Assembly: GCA_029239785.1 (NCBI GenBank)
Contig: JARBUG010000005.1
Location: forward strand, 1 to 64,000
DNA: 64,000 nucleotides
Reading direction: 5' to 3'
Source: Symbiobacteriaceae bacterium
GTDB lineage: Bacteria > Bacillota > Sulfobacillia > Symbiobacteriales > Symbiobacteriaceae
Made by a program: the position numbers and the translations under genes. Below are positions 7,170-15,212 of this stretch, piece after piece; positions within the stretch are counted from its first letter, which is position 1; every line of letters starts with the position of its first letter. The notes under the pieces are model-generated. The model searched no databases, was not told where the DNA came from, and saw nothing but the letters and a program-made list of their open reading frames with translations.

Positions 7170-8345
7170 ATGACTCAACCGGTTGTCCGGCCTGATACCA
7201 CGCCTGGCCGCCCCCGACCGACCTGGCCGCGGTGGGTAGTGGCGGCCGCGTTGATCGCTTCGCTGGCAATCGCCACCGCCGGCGGTTTCGCACTGGGCAA
7301 GCGCTTCGCACCCGCCAACCTGCTCGACCCGCTCTGGCTCCGGGCCTACCTCGACCGCCCGCTCGACCACGGCGGCCCGGGTACCGGCTTCTGGGTGTCG
7401 GGCTACTACGTCGACTACGATTCCGGCTCCCTGGAAGTCGTCAAAACACGCTCCACCCATATGGACCAGGTCGTCGTCTTCGGCTATGGCTTCGACGAAG
7501 AGGGCAACCTCCAGGGCAAGGAGACGCAGCTCGTCAAGGGGCTTGTCGCCAAGTCCAAGCGCATCATCCTGTTCGGCAACCTGACCGACGGCGGCTTCAA
7601 CGAAGATACTGCCCACGCCATTCTCACCGACCCCGCCGTTCAGGACCGCGCCGTGAAAAACCTGATCGAGAAGGCCACCGACCTTGACGCTGGCGGCGTT
7701 CAGATTGACTTTGAGAATATCCCCAACGGCGACCGTGATGCCTACACGGCCTTCCTGAAGCGCCTCAAGAGCGAACTGAAGCCGCTTGGCATGACCCTGA
7801 GCATCGCGGCGGCTGCCAAAACCAGCGACACCCGCACCGGCTGGGGCGGCGCCACCGACTACGCCGCCATCGGCCAGATCGTTGATCAGTTTTACATTAT
7901 GGCTTACGATGAGCACTGGCGAGGCGGGGAGCCCGGTCCCGTCGCCTCCCTCACCTGGACCGAAAAGGTTGTCCGCTACGCCACTGGCGTTATGCCAGCC
8001 CAAAAGATCATTCTCGGTGTTCCTTTCTATGGCTATGAATGGGCAGTCGATCAGGCGGAGGGAACGAAGAACAACAAGGCCTACTCCTTCAATAGCCTGA
8101 ACCGGCGGGTGGGCGAAATGGGCGGCACCATCAAGTGGGACCCCGTTTCGGGCGAAAACTACGCCACCTATAAGGTCAACGGAAACGACCGCATCGCCTG
8201 GTGGCCGGATGAGCGGAGCCTGGAAGCGAAGCTGAAGCTCGCCTACCAGTACAACCTGAAGGGTATCGCCCCGTGGCGGCTCGGTTTTGAAAATGACGAC
8301 TGGTGGACAGGCCTTGGCACCTTCCGCGTCAACCCCAGCAAGTGA
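7170..8345 (+). CDS. Membrane-anchored glycoside hydrolase family 18 protein (YaaH/SleL-like catalytic domain)
   Basis: The product has 391 residues. A cytoplasmic Pro/Arg-rich tail is followed by one helix (about residues 22-42) and a GH18 TIM barrel. The strand bearing the catalytic acid reads GGVQIDFENI, with Glu at about residue 182 and the supporting Asp two residues before it. FYIMAYDEHW and ILGVPFYGYEW are typical later barrel strands. Family members of this type cut N-acetylglucosamine-containing polymers such as spore cortex peptidoglycan. No LysM domain is present. In the DGxxxDxE signature, the first Asp is Gly and the middle Asp/Asn is Gln, so activity may differ. An inverted repeat covers its ribosome-binding site. 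Confidence 0.9.
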   Translation: MTQPVVRPDTTPGRPRPTWPRWVVAAALIASLAIATAGGFALGKRFAPANLLDPLWLRAYLDRPLDHGGPGTGFWVSGYYVDYDSGSLEVVKTRSTHMDQVVVFGYGFDEEGNLQGKETQLVKGLVAKSKRIILFGNLTDGGFNEDTAHAILTDPAVQDRAVKNLIEKATDLDAGGVQIDFENIPNGDRDAYTAFLKRLKSELKPLGMTLSIAAAAKTSDTRTGWGGATDYAAIGQIVDQFYIMAYDEHWRGGEPGPVASLTWTEKVVRYATGVMPAQKIILGVPFYGYEWAVDQAEGTKNNKAYSFNSLNRRVGEMGGTIKWDPVSGENYATYKVNGNDRIAWWPDERSLEAKLKLAYQYNLKGIAPWRLGFENDDWWTGLGTFRVNPSK

Positions 8346-8386
8346 TATGCTGAAATTAGCCACAGAACTGGGGAGGAGAAGGAGCC

Positions 8387-8635
8387 GTGACATTACAGGA
8401 GGTTGCAGCCGAACTGGCCGCCCGAATGAACTGCGAGGTACAGCCTGCTGAAAACCCGTACGAAGTGACGTTGCAGGGAAAGGGGTATTGCGTCATCGTG
8501 GCCCCCTTCTTCGGCGGTTGGCAAGCTACGCTGCAAATACCCGACCAAAAACCGCAGACCTGGTTTGGTGAAGCCCTGGAAGTCCTTGAACTGCGGCTAA
8601 AGGCCCGCCTGAGCGGCCGTGAATCAAACTTCTAA
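8387..8635 (+). CDS. Hypothetical protein (82 aa)
   Basis: The start is GTG with a strong GGAGGAGAAGGAG upstream. The product is 82 residues, soluble, with predicted alpha-beta content and a central stretch GKGYCVIVAPFFGGWQATLQI. I recognise no family. The gene follows the GH18 gene by 41 bp and is ended by a terminator, so it may be the second gene of that unit. Confidence 0.65.
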   Translation: MTLQEVAAELAARMNCEVQPAENPYEVTLQGKGYCVIVAPFFGGWQATLQIPDQKPQTWFGEALEVLELRLKARLSGRESNF

Positions 8636-8648
8636 TCGCCACCAACAA

Positions 8649-8688
8649 CCCCTCACCTCGGCCATGCCAGGTGCAGGGGCTTTGTTTT
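8649..8688 (+). terminator. Intrinsic terminator after the 82-aa gene
   Basis: CCCCT and CACCT pair with AGGTG and AGGGG across one bulged base, followed by CTTTGTTTT. Confidence 0.65.
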
Positions 8689-8761
8689 CGGCACTGGCAA
8701 AAAGGCTGGTTCCCTCGTGTACCGAATTCTTCCAGCAATTCGGCCGAGCGAGGTGACCGAC

Positions 8762-9904
8762 GTGCTAGCGAGCGAATATCCCCTTCCGGCGGCCCGGGCC
8801 GCCATGGATGAGCTCCGGCGTGCGCTTGATCAGTATCGTTCCACGCGCAAAGCCAGGTATGGTATCTACCTGGAGGATCTGCACTCGGGGCTGGTCATCG
8901 ACCTGGGCGCTCAGGAGCCTTACGCCGCGGCGGGGGCCATGGCCTTTCCGACTGTGCTCTACGCGTTCGCGCAGGCTTCGGCGGGCCTGCTCAACCTGGA
9001 GAGTCTGGTCGAGTACCTGCCTGAAGACCGGGCCGGTGGCACCAGCGTCCTTCAGGGTGCTCCTTTTGGCACCCGTTACACGCTGCGGCAGCTCTGCGCC
9101 TATGCCATCGTCGATGCCGACACCGTGGCGTGGCGCATGTTGAACCGAACCCTCGGCGAGCCGGCCGTCAAGGAATGGCTGCGGGCCATAGGGGCGCGCC
9201 ACGCGGCTGCCGGGGCGAATACGGCCTCGCCGGCGGACTTTGCCCTGTACTACAAGTACCTGCTCGACCTGGCCGACGGGCAGCCCGGGCTGGCCGGGGT
9301 CTTGCTGGACTGGCTCAAAAAGAACGGTCACGCCGACTGGGCGCCCCGCAACCTGCCCCGGGCGGTGCCCATGGCGCATAGCACCGGCCTGTGGCCCACG
9401 GCCCTGACTGATGCGGGCATCGTTTTCCTGCCCCGGCAGCCGTATTTGCTCTGTATCATGTCTGAACTGACCCGCGAGATCAGTCTCGGGCAGGCCGTTG
9501 ATGACCTGGCGCGCATGGGGGCCATGGCATTTCAGGCCCTCCGCCCTGCGGCCGGAACTTTCATCGCCCTCTACCGCAACGGGCAGCGCCTGAAGCCCCG
9601 GTTGCCGGGGGCGCTCGCGGGCGGGCAGATGGTCATGGGGCTGAGCGACCTGGCCGAGGCGTTGGCCGCCGAGGTCATCTGGGACCATGGCATGCAGACC
9701 GCCGCAATCTCCGGCAACGGCCGGACGATCACCCTGACCGTCGGCAAGTCCGACATGCAGGTGCAGGGCGAAACCCGCTCGCTGGTACGGGCGCCCGGCA
9801 AGTTCGAGGGCGAGGTCATCATCCCGCTGCGCCCCGTCGCCGAAGCCCTGGGCGCCCGGGTCGACTGGGACCCCGAGCGCTACCGTGCGCTCCTCACGGT
9901 GTGA
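8762..9904 (+). CDS. Degenerate serine beta-lactamase-fold domain plus copper amine oxidase N-like domain
   Basis: I choose the GTG at 8762, five bases after GAGGTGA, giving 380 residues. Residues about 1-265 follow the class A beta-lactamase/D-Ala-D-Ala-carboxypeptidase-like fold. At the three catalytic motifs, SxxK reads GAMA (about residues 58-61), SDN reads DAD within YAIVDADTVAWRML, and KTG reads STG in AHSTGLWP. All three are therefore lost and the domain is probably a non-catalytic binder. Residues about 275-380 (LYRNGQRLKPRLPG to LRPVAEALGARVDWD) match the copper amine oxidase N-terminal (stalk) domain common in Firmicute cell-wall proteins. No signal peptide is evident with this start. 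Confidence 0.7.
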   Translation: MLASEYPLPAARAAMDELRRALDQYRSTRKARYGIYLEDLHSGLVIDLGAQEPYAAAGAMAFPTVLYAFAQASAGLLNLESLVEYLPEDRAGGTSVLQGAPFGTRYTLRQLCAYAIVDADTVAWRMLNRTLGEPAVKEWLRAIGARHAAAGANTASPADFALYYKYLLDLADGQPGLAGVLLDWLKKNGHADWAPRNLPRAVPMAHSTGLWPTALTDAGIVFLPRQPYLLCIMSELTREISLGQAVDDLARMGAMAFQALRPAAGTFIALYRNGQRLKPRLPGALAGGQMVMGLSDLAEALAAEVIWDHGMQTAAISGNGRTITLTVGKSDMQVQGETRSLVRAPGKFEGEVIIPLRPVAEALGARVDWDPERYRALLTV

Positions 9905-10034
9905 TCGGGGGACATGTCGATCTGACCACACATATCGCATATGACACAGATGATCGGCATGATGATGAACAGAAGCCCGGTCATCCGTGTCGTCTGTGCC
10001 ATCTCCCTCGAAAGTCCGGACTCCTGACACTTTT

Positions 10035-10091
10035 CTGCCGCAGATGACGCAGATCGCGCAGATTCTGCGGCATCTGCGCATCTGCGGCAAG
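10035..10091. repeat. Short-period CGCAGAT repeat element with inverted half
   Basis: Three GCAGAT units spaced 9-10 bp apart (10040-10065) are followed by an inverted set (CATCTGCGCATCTGCGGC), so the block folds on itself. Nearby 9950-10010 carries GACACAGATGA and GTCGTCTGTGCCATC, which look like the same kind of sequence. It resembles dispersed intergenic elements seen in environmental genomes. The 356-bp gap at 9905-10260 otherwise holds only the greA promoters. Confidence 0.5.
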
Positions 10092-10196
10092 AAATAAAGG
10101 CACGACTCACCATCCTGGTTGGTTTTGATCCTTCGTGGTGCCACGCAGTGGCTTAGGTGACTGTGGTCAAATAAAACGGGGCCCTCGGGGAAAAAC

Positions 10197-10225
10197 TTGA
10201 CGGGGTCAGGCGCAGTATGTAGAAT
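10197..10225 (+). promoter_or_regulatory. greA promoter P1
   Basis: TTGACG and TAGAAT are separated by exactly 17 bp. Confidence 0.75.
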
Positions 10226-10228
10226 GAC

Positions 10229-10257
10229 TTGACCCTGCTAGGCAAACCTTGTAAAAT
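10229..10257 (+). promoter_or_regulatory. greA promoter P2
   Basis: TTGACC and TAAAAT are separated by exactly 17 bp. Its -35 begins four bases after the -10 box of P1, so the two promoters cannot be occupied at the same time. Confidence 0.75.
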
Positions 10258-10268
10258 GAAGTGCGAAA

Positions 10269-10307
10269 ACCAGCAGGCTTCTCAATCCTGCCGGGTTCTT
10301 CTTTTTT
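10269..10307 (+). terminator. Attenuator-like terminator in the greA leader
   Basis: An 8-bp stem (10270-10277 with 10287-10294) with one A-C mismatch and a 9-nt loop is followed by TTCTTCTTTTTT. It lies between the tandem promoters and the greA start codon, so part of the transcription would stop before the gene. Confidence 0.55.
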
Positions 10308-10398
10308 GTCAGAAACACCTCAAAAGAGCGAAGGAATGTCCCCCATTCCGCCGCTAAGTCCGGGGTTTCGCGATATCCGTAAAGGGAGAATGAGCAGC

Positions 10399-10878
10399 AT
10401 GGATGACTCCAAGTCGGTTGTTTTGTCCTCCGAAGGTCTCAGCAAGTTGCAGGAGGAACTGGACTACCTGCGCAATGTCAAGCGCAAGGAAGTCGCCGAG
10501 CGGCTCAAGGAAGCCCGCTCCCTGGGCGACCTGTCCGAGAACTCCGAGTACGACGATGCGCGCAACGAGCAGGCCTTCGTCGAGGGGCGTATCATTCAGC
10601 TCGAGAATACACTGCGCAACGCCAAGGTCATTGACGAAGCCGCCGCCGGCGCCGCGGGTGAAATTCGTCTCGGCTCCACCGTCACCCTGAAAGACCTCGA
10701 GTATGGCGACGAACTCCAATACACCCTCGTCGGCTCTGTAGAAGCTGATCCCATGAAGCATAAGATTTCTAACGAGTCTCCGGTCGGCAAGGCGATCCTT
10801 GGCAAGAGGAAGGGCGCCGTTGTCGAAGTGGAAGCCCCTGTTGGTCACATCAAGTACGAGATCATCGAAGTCCACTAA
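10399..10878 (+). CDS. greA: Transcription elongation factor GreA
   Basis: GreA stimulates RNA polymerase to cleave backtracked transcripts. The ATG at 10399 lies 10 bases after GGGAG and gives 159 residues, the usual size. An ATG nine bases earlier is too close to the Shine-Dalgarno site, and longer frames run into the leader. The N-terminal coiled coil carries the signature [20 protein letters not shown] with the acidic tip, and the C-terminal FKBP-like domain holds [18 protein letters not shown]. It is a monocistronic gene with two tandem promoters, a leader hairpin and its own terminator. Confidence 0.97.
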   Translation: MDDSKSVVLSSEGLSKLQEELDYLRNVKRKEVAERLKEARSLGDLSENSEYDDARNEQAFVEGRIIQLENTLRNAKVIDEAAAGAAGEIRLGSTVTLKDLEYGDELQYTLVGSVEADPMKHKISNESPVGKAILGKRKGAVVEVEAPVGHIKYEIIEVH

Positions 10879-10886
10879 CATATCCC

Positions 10887-10917
10887 AGCCCGGCCACTCA
10901 GGCCGGGCTTCACTTTT
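10887..10917 (+). terminator. greA terminator
   Basis: A perfect 9-bp GC-rich stem (10887-10895 with 10901-10909) with a 5-nt loop is followed by TCACTTTT. Confidence 0.8.
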
Positions 10918-10991
10918 CGCAATCCGCTTGTCATAACGCGGCGCCCTCCCACGTAAATCTAGCTTGTACGAGCCAGACCCCTGCGTGTGAG

Positions 10992-12134
10992 GTGATCCCG
11001 ACGAAGCGCATATGGACTGCCAAACCGCTTATCATCGCCTACATCGTCGCGGTCGGATTCACGGTTGGCATGCTGATCGACCGCACCCCATCCGGCACTG
11101 CCGTGCCCACCCTGGCCCCGGGCGCCGCCAGCCTGTCCGATGACGAACGGCCCGAACCGGCCGCCGAACCGATGTGGCGCCAACTCTTCCGCCCTAGTCA
11201 GCCGACGGTCCGCCGGCTCCTGCGTCTGGGGCTGCCGTTCCTCTCGGTTGCCGACGGGTCGGCCGAGGCGGCCGACAACCGCACCTTGAGGCACATCGGG
11301 CTGACAGACGAGCGCCCCCAGACCATGTTCGAAGCGATGCTGCCGTTTCTCAAAACGGACAAGGAACGCCAACTGGCACGTGAGACCCCCGATCCGCCGA
11401 TACAGACGCCCGTGGTGCCTGCGAACCCGAACCCCGATCCGCCTGATGAAAAGCCGGCACAGCCGGAATCCACAAAACCACCGGCCGTGGCTAACGGCCT
11501 GCCCATCGTGGGTATCTACCATACGCACGACTGGGAATCGTATATCTCCGAGTTCCCGGCCTTTGTACCGAAAACCCCGAAGGACCTGGACAAGATCGCC
11601 TCGGAGAACCATGCGAAGCGGACGATCATGGGGGTGGGGCGGACCGTGGCCCTCCGGCTCAAGGAGCTGGGCGTGGGGACTGTGTACGCCGAGTACACGC
11701 ACCGGGAACTCGGGTACGACTACGCCTACCAGGTCTCCCGCTCCACCGCCAAAGATATCCTCAAGGCATATCCGAGCGTAAAGGTGTTGCTCGACCTGCA
11801 CCGCGACGCCGCCTGGGGCCTTGATCTCACCGCCAACATCGGCGGAAAACGGGTGGCGCAAATTCGCTGCGTGATTGGGCAGAGCAACGCCAAGTGGGAC
11901 CAGAACAAGGCGTTCTGCGACCAACTCATGCACCGGCTCGAGCAAAAGCACCCCGGCATCACTCTGCCCACCATGGTCAAGGAAGGAAACATCTTCAACC
12001 AGGACGTCATGCGGGGCGCCATCCTCCTGGAGATCGGCGGTGCCATGAACCAGTATGCCGAGGCCGACCGTGCCGCCAGCTACCTGGCCGAAGCCCTGGC
12101 CGAAATGATCCGCGAGGATGCATACCCCAGGTAA
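10992..12134 (+). CDS. spoIIP: Stage II sporulation protein P (SpoIIP)
   Basis: SpoIIP is a membrane-anchored amidase/endopeptidase that, with SpoIID and SpoIIM, thins septal peptidoglycan to drive engulfment. The 380-residue product has an N-terminal helix (about residues 11-27), a Pro-rich linker (about residues 130-165) and the catalytic domain. That domain shows VGIYHTHDWESY, VLLDLHRDA, KHPGI, GNIFNQDVMRGAILLEIGG, which carry the expected zinc-binding His/Glu residues. The GTG at 10992 lies inside a sequence (GAGGTGATC) that itself matches the anti-Shine-Dalgarno, so the true start is uncertain, but no other usual start is in frame before the helix. This is the clearest sign that the organism sporulates. 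Confidence 0.9.
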   Translation: MIPTKRIWTAKPLIIAYIVAVGFTVGMLIDRTPSGTAVPTLAPGAASLSDDERPEPAAEPMWRQLFRPSQPTVRRLLRLGLPFLSVADGSAEAADNRTLRHIGLTDERPQTMFEAMLPFLKTDKERQLARETPDPPIQTPVVPANPNPDPPDEKPAQPESTKPPAVANGLPIVGIYHTHDWESYISEFPAFVPKTPKDLDKIASENHAKRTIMGVGRTVALRLKELGVGTVYAEYTHRELGYDYAYQVSRSTAKDILKAYPSVKVLLDLHRDAAWGLDLTANIGGKRVAQIRCVIGQSNAKWDQNKAFCDQLMHRLEQKHPGITLPTMVKEGNIFNQDVMRGAILLEIGGAMNQYAEADRAASYLAEALAEMIREDAYPR

Positions 12135-12164
12135 CCCCGGGACAGACTATCGCCGGTGATATAC

Positions 12165-12428
12165 GTGAACAATCCGGCCAAGGCGCTGACCCGCAGATTC
12201 CCACTGCTCCTGCTGCTCTTCATCCTGGCCATCTGGCGGGCCGAACGGGGTGTGGCCGAAATTCAGGGGCATGCGCGGGCGCCCAGCCAGTTCCTCCGCA
12301 TCTCCCGGGAGTCAGGCAGCGAAGACTGGGTCCTCACATTCCTCGGGCGTGACACCCGCATTTCCTCCGAAATCTGGCGCCAGAAAGCGCTGGAGCAGCT
12401 CAATCACGTAAAAGAAGCCCTCCCATGA
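12165..12428 (+). CDS. Small single-helix membrane protein downstream of spoIIP
   Basis: The GTG at 12165 follows GGTGAT by four bases; a GTG nine bases earlier is also possible. The 87-residue product starts with a basic stretch and one hydrophobic helix (RRFPLLLLLFILAIWRAERG), followed by a soluble tail with SRESGSEDWVLTFLGRDTRI. I recognise no family. It lies 30 bp after spoIIP on the same strand and shares its terminator, so a sporulation role is a reasonable guess by position only. Confidence 0.6.
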   Translation: MNNPAKALTRRFPLLLLLFILAIWRAERGVAEIQGHARAPSQFLRISRESGSEDWVLTFLGRDTRISSEIWRQKALEQLNHVKEALP

Positions 12429-12445
12429 GCATCTGGGAGGGCTTC
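12414..12445. terminator. Bidirectional terminator between spoIIP unit and the XRE regulator
   Basis: A perfect 12-bp stem (12414-12425 with 12434-12445) has the stop codon of the small membrane protein in its loop. A-rich and T-containing flanks fit convergent termination. Confidence 0.85.
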
Positions 12446-12461
12446 TGCATATTGATCCGTT

Positions 12462-13124
12462 TCACACAAGAGAGGGGTGGTTCTCCTTGTTCTTCATGAT
12501 CAGCAGATCGATCGCCATATCGAGCATCTGCGGCTGGACGCCTGCCTGGGCGGCCTTCCGAATCAGGTTGACGTAAGCCGTCAGCATCTCCTTCGGCAGA
12601 ATCTCCACCGTATCGGCGCTGCCGGAAACGCCCCACTTGAACCAATGCGACGAGATTCCCGTAATCCGCGACAGCGCTTCTGCGAGCCGCAGATTGGCCG
12701 CCTCCGGCAGTTGGTCAGACTGCCACAGGTCAAGCAACTCCTGGAACGAGGGGATCTCGGTCCCCAAATCGTGTGCCAGATGCTCGAAGGAAAACTCGTT
12801 TGGATACTCAGCCATCAGAAAATCCAGGACCATCTTGACCCGAGTCCGGACAGAAGCGAAGTACAGTTGGCTGCGTTCCTCGGGTGGGAGACGGCGAATG
12901 GCTTGCTCGAAGTCCTGCTTGGGGTCCCGCCCCGTCAGCAGAAACTCCATGCGCACGCCATAGCCCTCGGCAATCTTGTGCAGGGTACTGTGGAAACTGC
13001 CGGTGACCTCACCCTTTTCGATTCTGGCAATAGTGGTATGGCTGACTCCTGTCCGGACGGCCGCATCGCGCAGCGACTCGCCGTGAGCCGCCCGCAACTT
13101 TGCTACGCGCCGCCCTACTTGCAC
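12462..13124 (-). CDS. XRE-family transcriptional regulator
   Basis: The GTG at 13124 has GGAGGG seven bases upstream, giving 220 residues; an ATG 15 bases further up overlaps that site. Residues about 2-60 form a Cro/CI-type helix-turn-helix: GRRVAKLRAAHGESLRDAA, VSHTTIARIEKGE. The C-terminal 150 residues are helical and resemble no effector domain I can name. The gene stands alone, convergent with the spoIIP unit and divergent from lepA. A consensus promoter precedes it, with two AGTATA units flanking the -10 box, which may be an autoregulatory site. Confidence 0.85.
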   Translation of the reverse strand: MQVGRRVAKLRAAHGESLRDAAVRTGVSHTTIARIEKGEVTGSFHSTLHKIAEGYGVRMEFLLTGRDPKQDFEQAIRRLPPEERSQLYFASVRTRVKMVLDFLMAEYPNEFSFEHLAHDLGTEIPSFQELLDLWQSDQLPEAANLRLAEALSRITGISSHWFKWGVSGSADTVEILPKEMLTAYVNLIRKAAQAGVQPQMLDMAIDLLIMKNKENHPSLV

Positions 13125-13157
13125 TGCCGATCCCTCCATCAGCCTGTTGTATACTCA

Positions 13158-13186
13158 ATAATAATAACATTTATACTTGTAGTCAA
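13158..13186 (-). promoter_or_regulatory. Promoter of the XRE regulator
   Basis: On the minus strand TTGACT and TATTAT are separated by exactly 17 bp in a markedly AT-rich stretch. Two AGTATA copies, 22 bp apart, flank the -10 region. Confidence 0.7.
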
Positions 13187-13249
13187 TAGTCTGTCTAACA
13201 CCGAACAAAATATTCTGAAGGATATACGGGCGACGTAATTTTCCCGACG

Positions 13250-13279
13250 TTGTCCCCCATGCCTGAAGGATGATATAAT
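13250..13279 (+). promoter_or_regulatory. lepA promoter with extended -10
   Basis: TTGTCC and TATAAT are separated by 18 bp, and TG precedes the -10 box by one base (extended -10). AGGAT and ATCCT flank the -10 box as an imperfect palindrome (13267-13284), and CTGAAGGAT occurs at 13215 and 13263. Confidence 0.7.
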
Positions 13280-13318
13280 ATCCTGAAGCCCTTACGCGGG
13301 AGGCTATGTTTACACCCC

Positions 13319-15130
13319 ATGATCGATCAGAAGCACATTCGGAACTTCTGCATTATCGCCCATATTGACCATGGCAAGTCCACCCTCGCCGACCGGTTGA
13401 TCGAGTTCACCGGCGTACTCACCCAGCGCGAGATGCAGGACCAGATCCTGGACAACATGGAGTTGGAGCGCGAGCGCGGCATCACCATTAAAGCCCAGTC
13501 CGTTCGCATGGACTACACGGCCGACGACGGCGAGCACTACGTGCTCAACCTGATTGACACCCCGGGACACGTGGACTTCACCTACGAAGTCTCTCGTGCG
13601 CTCGCAGGGTGTGAAGGCGCGCTTTTGGTGGTTGATGCCTCCCAGGGTATCGAAGCCCAAACGCTCGCCAACGTCTATATGGCCCTTGAGCATAACCTTG
13701 AAATCATTCCAGTCATCAACAAGATCGACCTGCCCAGTGCCGACCCCGAAAAGGTGAAGCACGAAATCGAGGAAGTAATCGGTCTTGACACCTCCATCGC
13801 CATCATGGCCTCTGCCAAGTCCGGCATCGGCATGAAGGAGATTCTGGAGTCGGTCTGCGCCTTCGTGCCGCCGCCCAAGGGCGACATCCGGGCGCCGCTC
13901 AAGGCCATGATTTACGACTCCTTCTACGATTCCTACAAGGGTGTCGTCAGCTACTTCCGTATCTTCGAAGGCAGCGTCAAGAAGGGCGACAAAATCCGCT
14001 TTATGGCCTCGGGCAAGGAGTTCGTGGTGGACGACCTCTACGTCTTCCGTCCTGGCCTCACCCCGGTCGATGAGCTCATCGCCGGCGAGGTCGGCGCCCT
14101 GGCCGCGGCCATTCGCGAAGTCAAACACGTGCGCGTTGGCGACACTATCACCCTGGCAGAAACGCCGGCCAAGGAGGCGCTGCCCGGCTATCGGAAGGCA
14201 ACGCCCATGGTTTTCGCAGGCCTTTACCCGGTCGAAACGAACGACTACAGCAAGCTGCGCGACGCTCTCGAAAAGCTCCAGCTCAACGATGCGTCGCTCC
14301 AGTTTGAGCCCGAAACATCCGAGGCGCTGGCCTTCGGCTTCCGGTGCGGCTTCCTGGGTCTGCTCCACATGGACGTCATTCAGGAGCGGCTTGAGCGGGA
14401 GTTCGACCTCGACCTCATCACCACCGCGCCCAACGTCATCTACCACGTGAACATGACGAACGGCGAGGAGATCATCATTGAGAACCCCGCCGCCTGGCCT
14501 GACCCGACCAACATCGCGTCCATCCAGGAGCCAATGGTCAAGGCCTCCATCATCACCCCATCTGAATATGTGGGCCCGCTCATGGAGCTCTGTCAGGACC
14601 GGCGCGGCACCTTCGTCAATATGGAGTACCTGAACGAAAAGCGGGTCAACCTCCACTACAGGCTGCCCCTGGCCGAAATCATGTACGACTTCTTCGACCA
14701 GCTCAAAACCCGCACCCGCGGTTACGCCAGCTTCGACTACGAGCTGACAGGCTATGAAGACTCCGACATGGTCAAAATGGACATCCTGCTCAACGGCGAA
14801 TCCGTCGACGCCCTTTCGGTGATCGTTCACCGCGAAAAGGCCGAAAGGATCGGCCGGCCGCTGGTGACCAAGCTGCGCAAGCTGATTCCGCGGCAGCAGT
14901 TTGAAGTGCCCATCCAGGCGGCCATCGGCAACAAGATCATCGCCCGCGAAAACATCGCTGCGCTCCGTAAGGACGTGCTGGCCAAGTGCTACGGCGGCGA
15001 CATCACCCGTAAGCGCAAGCTGCTGGAAAAGCAGAAGGAAGGCAAGAAGCGCATGAAGGCCGTCGGCTCTGTTGAGGTGCCGCAGGAGGCGTTCATGGCG
15101 ATCCTCTCCGCCGAGGACGACGACGATTAG
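13319..15130 (+). CDS. lepA: Elongation factor 4 (LepA)
   Basis: EF4 is a ribosome-associated GTPase that acts on stalled or mispositioned ribosomes. The 603-residue product has the standard opening [20 protein letters not shown] with the P-loop, the switch-[10 protein letters not shown] and the [10 protein letters not shown] guanine-specificity motif. The EF4-specific C terminus contains [20 protein letters not shown]. The ATG lies 15 bases after GGGAGG, a long spacing, but the protein start matches homologues. The terminator after lepA separates it from hemW, although lepA-hemW adjacency is common in Firmicutes. Confidence 0.98.
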   Translation: MIDQKHIRNFCIIAHIDHGKSTLADRLIEFTGVLTQREMQDQILDNMELERERGITIKAQSVRMDYTADDGEHYVLNLIDTPGHVDFTYEVSRALAGCEGALLVVDASQGIEAQTLANVYMALEHNLEIIPVINKIDLPSADPEKVKHEIEEVIGLDTSIAIMASAKSGIGMKEILESVCAFVPPPKGDIRAPLKAMIYDSFYDSYKGVVSYFRIFEGSVKKGDKIRFMASGKEFVVDDLYVFRPGLTPVDELIAGEVGALAAAIREVKHVRVGDTITLAETPAKEALPGYRKATPMVFAGLYPVETNDYSKLRDALEKLQLNDASLQFEPETSEALAFGFRCGFLGLLHMDVIQERLEREFDLDLITTAPNVIYHVNMTNGEEIIIENPAAWPDPTNIASIQEPMVKASIITPSEYVGPLMELCQDRRGTFVNMEYLNEKRVNLHYRLPLAEIMYDFFDQLKTRTRGYASFDYELTGYEDSDMVKMDILLNGESVDALSVIVHREKAERIGRPLVTKLRKLIPRQQFEVPIQAAIGNKIIARENIAALRKDVLAKCYGGDITRKRKLLEKQKEGKKRMKAVGSVEVPQEAFMAILSAEDDDD

Positions 15131-15141
15131 ACCGTCCACGT

Positions 15142-15172
15142 GGGCCGACCCTGGGAGGGTCGGCCCTTTCTC
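15142..15172 (+). terminator. lepA terminator
   Basis: A perfect 10-bp stem (15142-15151 with 15157-15166) with a 5-nt loop is followed by TTTCTC. Confidence 0.8.
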
Positions 15173-15212
15173 AATGCCGCGATGCGTTCCGACCGGAGGA
15201 GGGACCCTGTCC

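Noticed and set aside
13310-15139. 609-codon open frame antisense to lepA
   Set aside because: It mirrors lepA almost exactly, has no ribosome-binding site or recognisable domain, and is the expected shadow of a high-GC gene with biased third positions.
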